From an uncultured Campylobacter sp. (lineage in GTDB: Bacteria > Campylobacterota > Campylobacteria > Campylobacterales > Campylobacteraceae): 13,055 nucleotides of DNA. Position numbers and translations under genes: made by a program. Of this stretch, positions 1 through 6,459 are shown piece after piece. The notes beneath the pieces were generated by a model. The model did no database searches. It was given only the letters and a program-made list of their open reading frames with translations, and was not told where the DNA came from. The stretch is taken from positions 1 through 13,055 of the forward strand of contig NZ_CALLWC010000053.1 of assembly GCF_938015785.1 (NCBI RefSeq). The letters run 5' to 3'. Every line of letters starts with the position of its first letter. Position 1 is the first letter of the stretch.

Positions 1-572
1 GAGATGGTATAGATCAGTTTATCAGATTTCAAACTCCAGCGGAGGAAATTTACACGGAAAGAATGTCTTACCCGTGCCCGGAATACCTAATTTCAAACTC
101 CAGCGGAGGAAATTTACACGATGGCGTTAGAGATGGTATAGATCAGTTTATCAGATTTCAAACTCCAGCGGAGGAAATTTACACGGAAAGAATGTCTTAC
201 CCGTGCCCGGAATACCTAATTTCAAACTCCAGCGGAGGAAATTTACACGATGGCGTTAGAGATGGTATAGATCAGTTTATCAGATTTCAAACTCCAGCGG
301 AGGAAATTTACACTCCGCTCCGCGGCCTTGGCCTGCTGCCTTGCGGCGATTTCAAACTCCATCGGAGGAAATTTACACCCGCGTGAATGTTTGCGTCTGC
401 AAGGCATAGGCGAATTTCAAACTCCAGCGGAGGAAATTTACACTTGGCAAGAAAGAGTGGAAAAACTCGACTTTCGTATTTCAAACTCCAGCGGAGGAAA
501 TTTACACGATGGTAAGGGTGATGGTTCTACTACCGGTGATGAATTTCAAACTCCAGCGGAGGAAATTTACAC
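1..572 (-). CRISPR. CRISPR array, 9 repeats, open at left edge
   Basis: Nine 30-bp direct repeats start at 26, 90, 155, 219, 284, 349, 414, 478 and 543. On the plus strand each begins ATTTCAAACTCC and ends GGAAATTTACAC. Eight complete spacers of 34 or 35 nt lie between them, and a partial spacer fills 1-25. All repeats are identical except the one at 349-378, which has T instead of G at 362. Each repeat holds a short hairpin, CTCC-3 nt-GGAG. Read on the minus strand the repeat ends GTTTGAAAT, resembling the GTTGAAAC 3' end (crRNA 5' handle) of many type I-B and III repeats, so I infer transcription right to left with the leader beyond 572. The lengths fit type I-B, but no cas gene is present to confirm the type. 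The rightmost repeat is intact, as expected next to a leader. Confidence 0.96.
56..313. repeat. Duplicated two-spacer block in the CRISPR array
   Basis: Spacer B (34 nt, 56-89) recurs identically at 185-218. Spacer A (35 nt, 120-154) recurs at 249-283, and its last 25 nt are also at 1-25. The order is A-B-A-B-A with intact repeats between, giving a 129-bp unit present at least twice. The right edge of the block is the repeat at 284-313, after which four unique spacers follow. This is a segmental duplication by recombination between repeats rather than independent acquisition, because both spacers and their order are preserved. Confidence 0.95.
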
Positions 573-936
573 AGCGCTAGAAATTCTATTTTTCCAGGCT
601 ATGAATATTTGAAGTTTATATTCTTACCCCTTAAATTTAGATAAGCAGCAAAGGCAGTTTAGAATAAAACATCGTATTTGCAGTGTTTTGCAAATCTTAG
701 CCAAAGCTTTATCCGCACAATTTTCAAAATTCCAACCAAAATCGATAGCGCGATTTAACGACGCAAAAGCCGCCGCCGTTTTGCCGCGCCGGCAACCACA
801 ATATTATCTTAAATTTACTGCTCCGCTGTGCCGTCTCGCTCTTAAAATTTACCTTCCGTAGCCAAGGGTGTGCTCGATAACACGATGTCGGTATTTTTGT
901 CTCGCTCTAAATTTACCTTCCGCCGCACCGCTAAAT
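573..936. other. Probable CRISPR leader and intergenic gap
   Basis: No convincing gene lies here. The part next to the array (573 to about 780) is AT-rich, fitting a leader read on the minus strand into the first repeat. A possible minus-strand -10 box (TATAAA, complement of 615-620) could start the precursor crRNA, but the match is weak. A small perfect hairpin, TTGCCG-CGC-CGGCAA, lies at 781-795 without a clear T-tract. The right-hand part carries a near-identical direct repeat, annotated separately. Leader identity is inferred from repeat orientation and composition only. Confidence 0.5.
833..922. repeat. Short direct repeat pair, 26 and 24 bp
   Basis: GTCTCGCTC at 833-841 runs on into an A/T stretch and ends ACCTTCCG at 858. 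The same string recurs at 899-922 with two fewer bases in its A/T centre. The copies start 66 bp apart, just downstream of the stop of the minus-strand gene that ends at 937. No associated gene or function is evident; they may be remnants of a local duplication or a small genome repeat. Confidence 0.75.
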
Positions 937-2385
937 TTAGCCGCGGCGCAAGCTGCGTTTTCTAAGGTAGCTATAAATCCAAGCTCCGAGCAACAAAACC
1001 GCCGCGAGGCAATACATATAAAAGGCCGCGCCGTTTTCATACTCCACGTCCTGCGCGGTAAAGACCCGCTGCGACGTTTCTGGGTTTCGCGCCGCCTCGT
1101 CTGCTATCTGCGCCATCACCTCATCGTCGTGCACGTCTAGCGTGATCTTTCGCAGCTCGATGAAATTTGTCCGCTTATCCAGATGCCTGCCGCTGCGGCC
1201 CGTAACGTAGATGCTATGCGAGTAGAAATTTAGATAGTAAAATCCCGCGTCGTCCTTAAAAAGCTTCTCCGAGATCTGCCGCACGGCGCCTTTAAACGGA
1301 TTGTCGCCCGCCCTTTTTAGCGCGCTTAGCGGGCTGGCGTCTGCACCAAATTTATAATAAACGTACCAAAACGCGTCTTTTATCCGGCCCTCGGCGCCGC
1401 TAGTGCGCGGACGATTTAAAATTTTATCCTTGCTTAGATAAAATATGCCGTTTTTGCTCGCAAACAGCATGTATTCCTGATGCCCGCTCTGAAAATTTAG
1501 CGGCGTATAGGACTCGTTTGTAGCATCAAATCTCTCGCCGTTCATAAACACCGCGCCCGCCTTTGGATCATAAAGAAACTCTATACCGGCGTTTGGCTCC
1601 ACGAGATACATCTGCTCGCTAGGCGTGAAATTTAGCCTCTCGCCGCCTGCGTAGACGCTACGTCCGTCGCTCAGCCACCGATCGACCGGGCGAAAGTGCG
1701 CGGGTAGCTCGGGTCCGTCTTCGTATACGGTTTTTCGCCTTATCTGTTTTAGGTTTTTTGCGTCCGCACCCTCTAAAATTTTACCCTCGTAAAATACTCG
1801 CTCGCCGTCGGTTGCGACATAAGGGCTCTCGGTCAGTGGCGAGATGGGCGCGCTAGTATCGAGCCTTGCGTATGGATAGTTGTACTCCTGCGGCCACTTT
1901 GAGAGCCCAAAGGCGTGGAAAAATACCTTGTAAATATAGCTTATCGCGCCACCCGTGCGCTGCGTAACGTCCGAGCAGAAGTAGCTCACGCGCCCGTCGC
2001 TGTAGTATCGCGCGCCGATCTTTTGAGTGCGTGCGGGATCCAGCCCCGACATCTCGCGAGCGCCGCAAAATACGCGGTTAGCGTCCATACCGACGTTTGT
2101 GTAGGAGTATCTGCCGGTATCAAGCGCGCGAAAGCTCGCCGCGTCCGCACCGCCCTCTAGCTCGTAGGGAGCGAGATTCCAAGAGCGTAGATAAATTTTG
2201 CCGCCGATGTTGTAGTAATCGCTGCGGCCGATCCTTTGCGCGTCCGCCGGTAGCTCGCGCGAGCGGTCATACACCGATAACTCATAGATGAAAACGAGCG
2301 AGACGAACATCGGCACGAAAAGTACTGCAAAGAGCAACCTTAGCGCCTTTTTATCAAATTTGCTTAAATTATCTGCCTTTTTCAT
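937..2385 (-). CDS. DKNYY-repeat membrane-anchored protein, function unknown
   Basis: A 482-residue protein. A hydrophobic segment lies at about 15-34 after a lysine-rich N terminus, and a second at about 454-473 before the basic tail RKRSLRRG. By the positive-inside rule both ends should be cytoplasmic, with a periplasmic domain of roughly 420 residues. That domain contains repeated segments of the DKNYY type (aspartate, then aromatic or glycine, then 'G ... L .. AD ... F'), clearest at about 101-135, 193-215, 240-250, 272-290, 309-322 and 377-400. It holds two cysteines, C107 and C137, that could pair. DKNYY proteins are common in Gram-negative bacteria and have no established biochemical role. 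Upstream of the ATG I see no strong Shine-Dalgarno sequence, so the exact start is less certain. It is monocistronic: 236 bp separate it from the permease upstream. Confidence 0.8.
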   Translation of the reverse strand: MKKADNLSKFDKKALRLLFAVLFVPMFVSLVFIYELSVYDRSRELPADAQRIGRSDYYNIGGKIYLRSWNLAPYELEGGADAASFRALDTGRYSYTNVGMDANRVFCGAREMSGLDPARTQKIGARYYSDGRVSYFCSDVTQRTGGAISYIYKVFFHAFGLSKWPQEYNYPYARLDTSAPISPLTESPYVATDGERVFYEGKILEGADAKNLKQIRRKTVYEDGPELPAHFRPVDRWLSDGRSVYAGGERLNFTPSEQMYLVEPNAGIEFLYDPKAGAVFMNGERFDATNESYTPLNFQSGHQEYMLFASKNGIFYLSKDKILNRPRTSGAEGRIKDAFWYVYYKFGADASPLSALKRAGDNPFKGAVRQISEKLFKDDAGFYYLNFYSHSIYVTGRSGRHLDKRTNFIELRKITLDVHDDEVMAQIADEAARNPETSQRVFTAQDVEYENGAAFYMYCLAAVLLLGAWIYSYLRKRSLRRG

Positions 2386-2462
2386 AAGGCAATTATATAT
2401 CTTGCTAGTTTAAAACGTTAGAAATTTGCGAGTGTTTGCGGGGAAATTTTAAAATTTAGGGT

Positions 2463-2498
2463 GCGGTAAATTTGGCGGCGAAGCTCAAATTTACCCGC
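2463..2498 (-). terminator. Inverted repeat, possible terminator of the permease gene
   Basis: GCGGTAAATTTG (2463-2474) and CAAATTTACCCGC (2486-2498) pair over 12 bp with one bulged base, around an 11-nt loop. The structure sits between the permease stop (2622) and the start of the next minus-strand gene (2385). On the minus strand it is followed by ACCC and then AT-rich DNA rather than an immediate T-tract, so it is only a candidate terminator. Confidence 0.45.
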
Positions 2499-2621
2499 AA
2501 TCGCGCGAAACGACGCAAGCTCCGCGCAAATTTAACCCCACTTTCACACGAATTTAACTCAAAACAAAATTTCCAGAAGATGCCGAGCCTCAGCTCGCCC
2601 TGTTTCCGCGCAAAATTTAAC

Positions 2622-3863
2622 TTAGTACCCGTCAAAATGCTTGGTTTTTGGCAGCACCAAATTTAACGTAATGCCGATAAGCGCACCAAGTCCCACGCCG
2701 CTAAAGCTCATCGCGCCAAAATCCAGCACCATGCCGCCGATCGCGCAGACAAAGATGAGCGCGACGATGATCATATTGCGCGGCTCGGCTAGATCCACGC
2801 TGTTTTTTATGAGCGTTTCCATGCCCACGCTAGCGATGATACCAAAAAGCAGCAGCATAATGCCGCCGATGACGGGAGCCGGGATTGTAGAGAGCGCGGC
2901 GCCGAGCTTACCCACGAAGGCTAGCAGTATCGCCGCAAGCGCGGCAAAGGTCATGATGGCGGGATTATAGGCCTTCGTGATGCTAACCGCGCCCGTAACT
3001 TCCGAGTAGGTGGTGTTTGGCGGTCCACCGAAGCATCCTGCTAGCGACGTCGCGAGTCCGTCGCCCAGCAGCGTGCTTTTAAGCCCCGGATTTTTTAGGA
3101 AATTTTCCTTCGTGACGTTGCTGATCGCAAGCATATCGCCGATGTGCTCGATCGCGGGCGCGATAGCGATAGGCACCATGTAGATCACGGCTTCGAGCTT
3201 AAAAACTGGCGCGGTGAAATGCGGCAGCACAAACCACGGCGCGTTTAAAATCGGCGTAAAATCCACGATCCCCACAAACAGCGACGCGCAGTATCCTGCC
3301 GCGATGCCGCAAAGTATCGGCACGAGGCGCAGCATGCCGCGACCAAACATCATAACGACGATAACCGCTGAGAGCGAGATGAGCGCGATAGTAAGCGACT
3401 GCCCCTGCGTATAGAGCGCCTCTTTGCCCTTGCCCATGACCATATTTACGGCTGCGGGCGAGAGGATGAGGCCGATCGTCATGATGACGGGTCCCACGAC
3501 CACGGGCGGTAAAATTTTATGCAAAAAGCCCTCGCCTTTTAGCCTAATAAGCAGGCTTAGAACCACGTAAAAAAGTCCCGCCGCGATCACCCCGCTCATA
3601 GTCGCGGCGATTCCCCACTCCTTCACGCCAAAGCTTAGCGGCGCGATAAACGCGAAACTGGATGCGAGAAAGATCGGCGGGACGTGTTTGCGCGTGATGA
3701 GCTGAAACAGCAGCGTGCCGATGCCCGCCGTAAACAGCGCCACGGACGTATCAAGCCCCGTCAAAATCGGCACCAGCACGAGCGCGCCGAACGCGACGAA
3801 TAAAAACTGTACGCCAACGAGAGCGTCGCGTAGCCTGAGATTGTAGCCTTCGTATTTTTCCAT
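2622..3863 (-). CDS. uraA: NCS2 uracil/xanthine-type permease (UraA-like)
   Basis: A 413-residue, very hydrophobic protein of the nucleobase:cation symporter-2 family (E. coli UraA has 429), expected to span the inner membrane 14 times and import a nucleobase with protons. The substrate-site motifs are clear: PAIEHIGD at about 236-243, whose E239 corresponds to UraA Glu241, and NTTYSEVTG at 283-291, whose E288 corresponds to Glu290. At the position of UraA His245 this protein has Asp243, as purine-transporting relatives such as XanQ do, so uracil is the likely but not certain substrate. The ATG is preceded by GGGG (complement of 3874-3877) ten bases upstream, an acceptable ribosome site. It stands alone, with long gaps on the 5' side, so no operon partner helps fix the substrate. 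Confidence 0.88.
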   Translation of the reverse strand: MEKYEGYNLRLRDALVGVQFLFVAFGALVLVPILTGLDTSVALFTAGIGTLLFQLITRKHVPPIFLASSFAFIAPLSFGVKEWGIAATMSGVIAAGLFYVVLSLLIRLKGEGFLHKILPPVVVGPVIMTIGLILSPAAVNMVMGKGKEALYTQGQSLTIALISLSAVIVVMMFGRGMLRLVPILCGIAAGYCASLFVGIVDFTPILNAPWFVLPHFTAPVFKLEAVIYMVPIAIAPAIEHIGDMLAISNVTKENFLKNPGLKSTLLGDGLATSLAGCFGGPPNTTYSEVTGAVSITKAYNPAIMTFAALAAILLAFVGKLGAALSTIPAPVIGGIMLLLFGIIASVGMETLIKNSVDLAEPRNMIIVALIFVCAIGGMVLDFGAMSFSGVGLGALIGITLNLVLPKTKHFDGY

Positions 3864-3919
3864 CTTGTTAATTCCCCATTCGCTATGGATTTTTGATAAA
3901 TTTTTACTACTTGCTGCAG

Positions 3920-3941
3920 TCGCGGACGAATAACCCGCTCC
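3920..3941. repeat. Hairpin element, copy 1 (degenerate)
   Basis: TCGCGGACGAATAACCCGCTCC matches the element at 4148-4169 in 18 of 22 positions (first 12 and last 6 bases identical). Only GCGG and CCGC still pair here, so this looks like the decayed copy. It lies about 60 bp upstream of the permease start. Confidence 0.6.
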
Positions 3942-4147
3942 TTTGCAAGCAATAAAAATTTATTAAAATTACACATCATCTGTCTTGAATATTTTCAAAA
4001 TTTACGCCTTTCCGGCTCATTTTGCCGCAAATTCTATCCAAAGCGCACGATTGCACTCCTTCATTCGGCTCATTTCCGCCTCGTCTAAAGAAAAAATATC
4101 ACGCCTAATTTTTAAATCTGACACATCAAAAATTTAGACCTACCCGG

Positions 4148-4169
4148 TCGCGGACGAGCAGTCCGCTCC
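4148..4169. repeat. Hairpin element, copy 2
   Basis: GCGGAC (4150-4155) and GTCCGC (4161-4166) form a perfect 6-bp stem around GAGCA. The flanks TC and TCC are shared with the copy at 3920-3941. There is no T-tract on either side, so it is not an obvious terminator. It may be a small dispersed intergenic repeat. Confidence 0.6.
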
Positions 4170-4581
4170 ACTCTCCACTGCCGACCACCGACGGCTGCAA
4201 GCAGAACGAAGCAGTAGCGCTTCTAAACTACCTGCGATCCATCCTAAATGTTTTAAAATTTTAGCCTCTTTTTAAAATTTTACGATCTCATTTTAAAATT
4301 TCGCGCTCAAGCTTAAAGCTAAATTTCAAATCAAAGCCGCTATGCCACATCGTATATAAGCGCCCTTTTGCTGCGATTTTGCGTCGTATCAGACGCGCGA
4401 AACCGCAAGGCCAAAATCAAGCCCATAAAATTATTAGGCAAAGCCACGTAAACAGATCCAAACAAATACCGACTAAAATCCGCAAACCAGCAACTAAATT
4501 TCACAAATATAGCGGCTAAATCAAAACCTATGTAAGCCGAATCCGCCACTAAAATTTAGCGAGAGAATTCCATCGTACGGC

Positions 4582-5472
4582 TCATTTTTTGCGTAGCAGG
4601 TCCTTTAGGCTCGCCCTTACATCCTTGCCACGCAAAATTTGCGCGACCTCGGTAGCGATCGGAGCGTAGATTTTGTGCTTTGTCGCGATATTTACGACCG
4701 CTTCGGTCGTAGCCACGCCCTCGGCGACCTCGCCCAACTCGCGCAGAATTTCTTCGAGCCCTTTGCCGCGCGCAAGTCCTAACCCCACGCGGTAGTTTCG
4801 CGATAGCACACTCGAGGCGGTCAAAAACAAATCGCCCACGCCACTTAAGCCCAAAAAGGTCTCGTCTCGAGCACCGAAAAACTTGCCAAAGCGCGCGATC
4901 TCTACGATGCCGCGTGCGATCAAGCTCGCTCTAGCGTTATTGCCGAGCCCCAGCCCATCGCAAACGCCGCTAGCGATGGCAATGACATTTTTATAAGCGC
5001 CACACACCTCTGCGCCGATGATATCGCCACTCGTGTAGGTCTTGATGTAGACAGGGAAGGCACTAGCGAAAAGCTCGGCTAGATTTTCGTTACACGAGCT
5101 TACGACGAGCGCGCAAGGCAGCTTCTGCATGACTTCGGTGGCAAACGACGGACCTGATAGATAGGCAAGATTGCCGCGCGCGACGTGAGATTCAAAAATT
5201 TCGTTCAAAAACCTACCGCTAGCCGCATCGATGCCCTTGGAAGCGACTAGAATTTTTTGATTTTTGTAGGTGAAATTTTGATCCAGCCACTGCGCGGTTT
5301 GTTGTGCCGCGATCGCAAAAACGAGCGCTTCGCACTCCAATGCCTCACTCACGCTTACAAAATGCGGAATTTGTCTTGGCGTGCGCGAAGTGATGACGCA
5401 TTCGTTTTTTGCGCTAAGCGCGTCAAAAAGTGCGCTACCCCATTTGCCCGCGCCGATAACCGCGATTTTCAT
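4582..5472 (-). CDS. gpsA: Glycerol-3-phosphate dehydrogenase [NAD(P)+]
   Basis: A 296-residue cytoplasmic enzyme that reduces dihydroxyacetone phosphate to sn-glycerol-3-phosphate, the backbone precursor of phospholipids. The N terminus has the NAD(P)-binding GAGKWG motif (7-12). Family motifs follow: ASKG (77-80), LSGPSFATEV (105-114), AYKNVIAIASG (159-169) with the catalytic lysine at K161, and GLSGVGDLFLT (208-218). The frame stays open 15 codons upstream, but I chose the ATG at 5472: AAGGAA lies five to six bases before it and the product then begins directly with the Rossmann strand MKIAVIGAG. The length suits campylobacterial GpsA; E. coli GpsA (339) is longer. In C. jejuni gpsA directly follows gatB, from memory; here 972 bp intervene, so it probably has its own promoter. 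Confidence 0.95.
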   Translation of the reverse strand: MKIAVIGAGKWGSALFDALSAKNECVITSRTPRQIPHFVSVSEALECEALVFAIAAQQTAQWLDQNFTYKNQKILVASKGIDAASGRFLNEIFESHVARGNLAYLSGPSFATEVMQKLPCALVVSSCNENLAELFASAFPVYIKTYTSGDIIGAEVCGAYKNVIAIASGVCDGLGLGNNARASLIARGIVEIARFGKFFGARDETFLGLSGVGDLFLTASSVLSRNYRVGLGLARGKGLEEILRELGEVAEGVATTEAVVNIATKHKIYAPIATEVAQILRGKDVRASLKDLLRKK

Positions 5473-5540
5473 TATGTTCCTTTTTAAAAATTTATTCGCA
5501 AATTTGCGGTTTCTCAAATTTCATTCTCTTGAAATTCCCG

Positions 5541-5705
5541 CTCTTTGAAAATTTAGCCCAAAAGCGCCAACATGAACCTGCGCAAACGCTAGTCGAAGCC
5601 ACGCTTTAAAATTCGCTTTTTGAAATTTCATCTCGTCAAAATTTCGCGCTTTTGAAATTTACTCAGCAAAAACTTCGCTTTTTTAAAATTTACCTCGCTA
5701 AAATT
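5541..5705. repeat. Degenerate AT-rich tandem units, period about 30-32 bp
   Basis: Related units of the form CGCTTTTTGAAATTT-CATCTCG-TCAAAA appear at about 5612-5641, 5642-5673 and 5674-5703, and a more distant one at about 5541-5565. The consensus is CGC, a T-run, AAATTT, a short variable part and an A-run. Because AAATTT words are common in all gaps of this window, part of the similarity may be compositional; the regular spacing favours real tandem duplication. Confidence 0.45.
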
Positions 5706-5941
5706 TCATACTTTTAAGGTTTTGCTCTTCCGTCAAAAACACTTTCACAAAAGGCGCGGCAGTGAACGAATGAGGATTTTGAAACTCCATTATACGTTTT
5801 AAATTTCACTCACGTATCGCCAAGGCAAATCAAATTTTTAAAAATTTTATTCAGACGCCCGATCGCAAATCGCGCTTTTAAATCCGCTTAAATCTATCAA
5901 GGCGTGCTTTGGGCCTAGATGATCTGCGGTCGCTCGCCATG

Positions 5942-6157
5942 TTATCGTTTGGTGCAAGGTTTGGGGCACGCGCATCCGACGACGCAGCGATTGATTAAAT
6001 TTAGCCTGCACATTGGCTTGCCACTCAAATTCGACCCTGCGTATTCGATCCTATCCGCGCACCCCGAGCTTCCGTTCTCGCTCTCGCAAGCAGGGCAATT
6101 TTACGCATTCCCTACAAGCTTTGCCGCGCTTTGACGGTAGCTGTGAGTAAAATTCCT
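5942..6157 (-). pseudogene. Possible decayed cysteine-rich reading frame
   Basis: Read on the minus strand, one frame runs from about 6157 to the TAA at 5942-5944 and is broken by a TAA at 6101-6103. The 52 codons after that stop contain eight cysteines, including CPAC near the start and a CxxxCxCxxxC cluster near the end, and no ATG before residue 30. The part before the stop reads NFTHSYRQSAAKLVGNA. A further in-frame TAA lies at about 6170-6172. I know no family for it. It could be a broken small gene, a piece of a dispersed genome repeat, or chance; the cysteine density is why I record it. Confidence 0.25.
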
Positions 6158-6288
6158 AGGACGCGCTTCTTAAACCCCTCCGTTGCAGACCGACACTCGC
6201 GCAAACGACCCGTACGAGAAAGAACGAGCTAGAAAGAACAAAACGTGCGCGAGGAAAGCGGGTAGCCGCCGAGATCGCGCCGAATGAA

Positions 6289-6297
6289 ATTATAACA
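6289..6297 (-). promoter_or_regulatory. Extended -10 promoter box in the gatB-gpsA gap
   Basis: The minus strand reads TGTTATAAT, a perfect extended -10 (TGn plus TATAAT). There is no good -35 hexamer, but campylobacter sigma-70 promoters usually lack one. Transcription would start near 6282 and run left toward gpsA, giving gpsA a leader of about 800 nt or producing a separate transcript. Confidence 0.5.
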
Positions 6298-6430
6298 CAC
6301 AAAAGCCCTCGTCATTGGCGCCTGAAAGCTTTAGCTCAAAGCAAAACGCTACGGGCGGATTTAAAATTTTATCCCAGAGGCTTCATCTATCGCATACATC
6401 GCGCCGCTTTTAATTCGCCGTTTGCTGCCG

Positions 6431-6459
6431 CAGAAGCTGCGAAATCAGCCCAGCTTCTG
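6431..6459 (-). terminator. Hairpin across the gatB stop codon
   Basis: CAGAAGCTG (6431-6439) and CAGCTTCTG (6451-6459) form a perfect 9-bp stem with an 11-nt loop containing the gatB stop (6445-6447). No T-tract follows on the minus strand, so factor-independent termination is uncertain; it may instead protect the 3' end of the mRNA. Confidence 0.4.

Larger units (their letters stand above)
3864..4581. other. 718-bp intergenic region, no convincing gene
   Basis: This gap separates gpsA from the permease, both on the minus strand. It holds two related hairpin-forming elements (3920-3941 and 4148-4169) and three TTTTAAAATTT tracts starting at 4251, 4270 and 4291. A minus-strand open frame of 69 codons at 4340-4549 would need a GTG start, resembles nothing I know and is not called. 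The permease promoter must lie near 3880-3960 on the minus strand, but I find no clear -10 box. The density of in-frame stops and AAATTT words suggests non-coding or decayed DNA. Confidence 0.6.
5473..6444. other. 972-bp intergenic region with promoter, repeats and decayed frame
   Basis: The largest gap in the window, between gatB and gpsA on the same strand. From right to left on the minus strand it holds a consensus extended -10 box at 6289-6297, a reading frame interrupted by stops and ending cysteine-rich (about 6285-5942), and AT-rich degenerate repeats at 5541-5705 just before gpsA. A plus-strand open frame of 71 codons at 5919-6134 resembles nothing I know and lies antisense to the cysteine-rich frame. 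I do not call an intact gene here. Confidence 0.6.

Noticed and set aside
63..612. Open frames reading through the CRISPR repeats (107 and 94 codons)
   Set aside because: Both consist of repeat-spacer units translated; the repeating peptide is a by-product of the array's length being compatible with the frame.
781..795. TTGCCG-CGC-CGGCAA hairpin
   Set aside because: Perfect 6-bp stem but no T-tract on either strand and no gene ending nearby on the plus strand; not called a terminator.
2584..2597. CGAGC-CTCA-GCTCG hairpin after the permease stop
   Set aside because: A 5-bp stem without a following T-tract; the inverted repeat at 2463-2498 is the better terminator candidate.
3761..3979. 72-codon minus-strand frame overlapping the permease start
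   Set aside because: Out of frame with a clear permease and unlike any family; a shadow frame.
4340..4549. 69-codon minus-strand frame 32 bp after gpsA, with a GTG start
   Set aside because: No ribosome site at a normal distance, no recognisable family and atypical composition; treated as chance.
5777..5809. Sequence resembling the CRISPR repeat (AAACTCCA followed by AAATTTCAC)
   Set aside because: Only an 8-mer and the very common AAATTT word match, with a 3-nt length difference and no second copy; likely coincidence. A similar weak match near 12765 was rejected for the same reason.
5919..6134. 71-codon plus-strand frame in the gatB-gpsA gap
   Set aside because: No ribosome site, opposite to neighbouring genes, and antisense to the cysteine-rich frame, which is the more unusual of the two.
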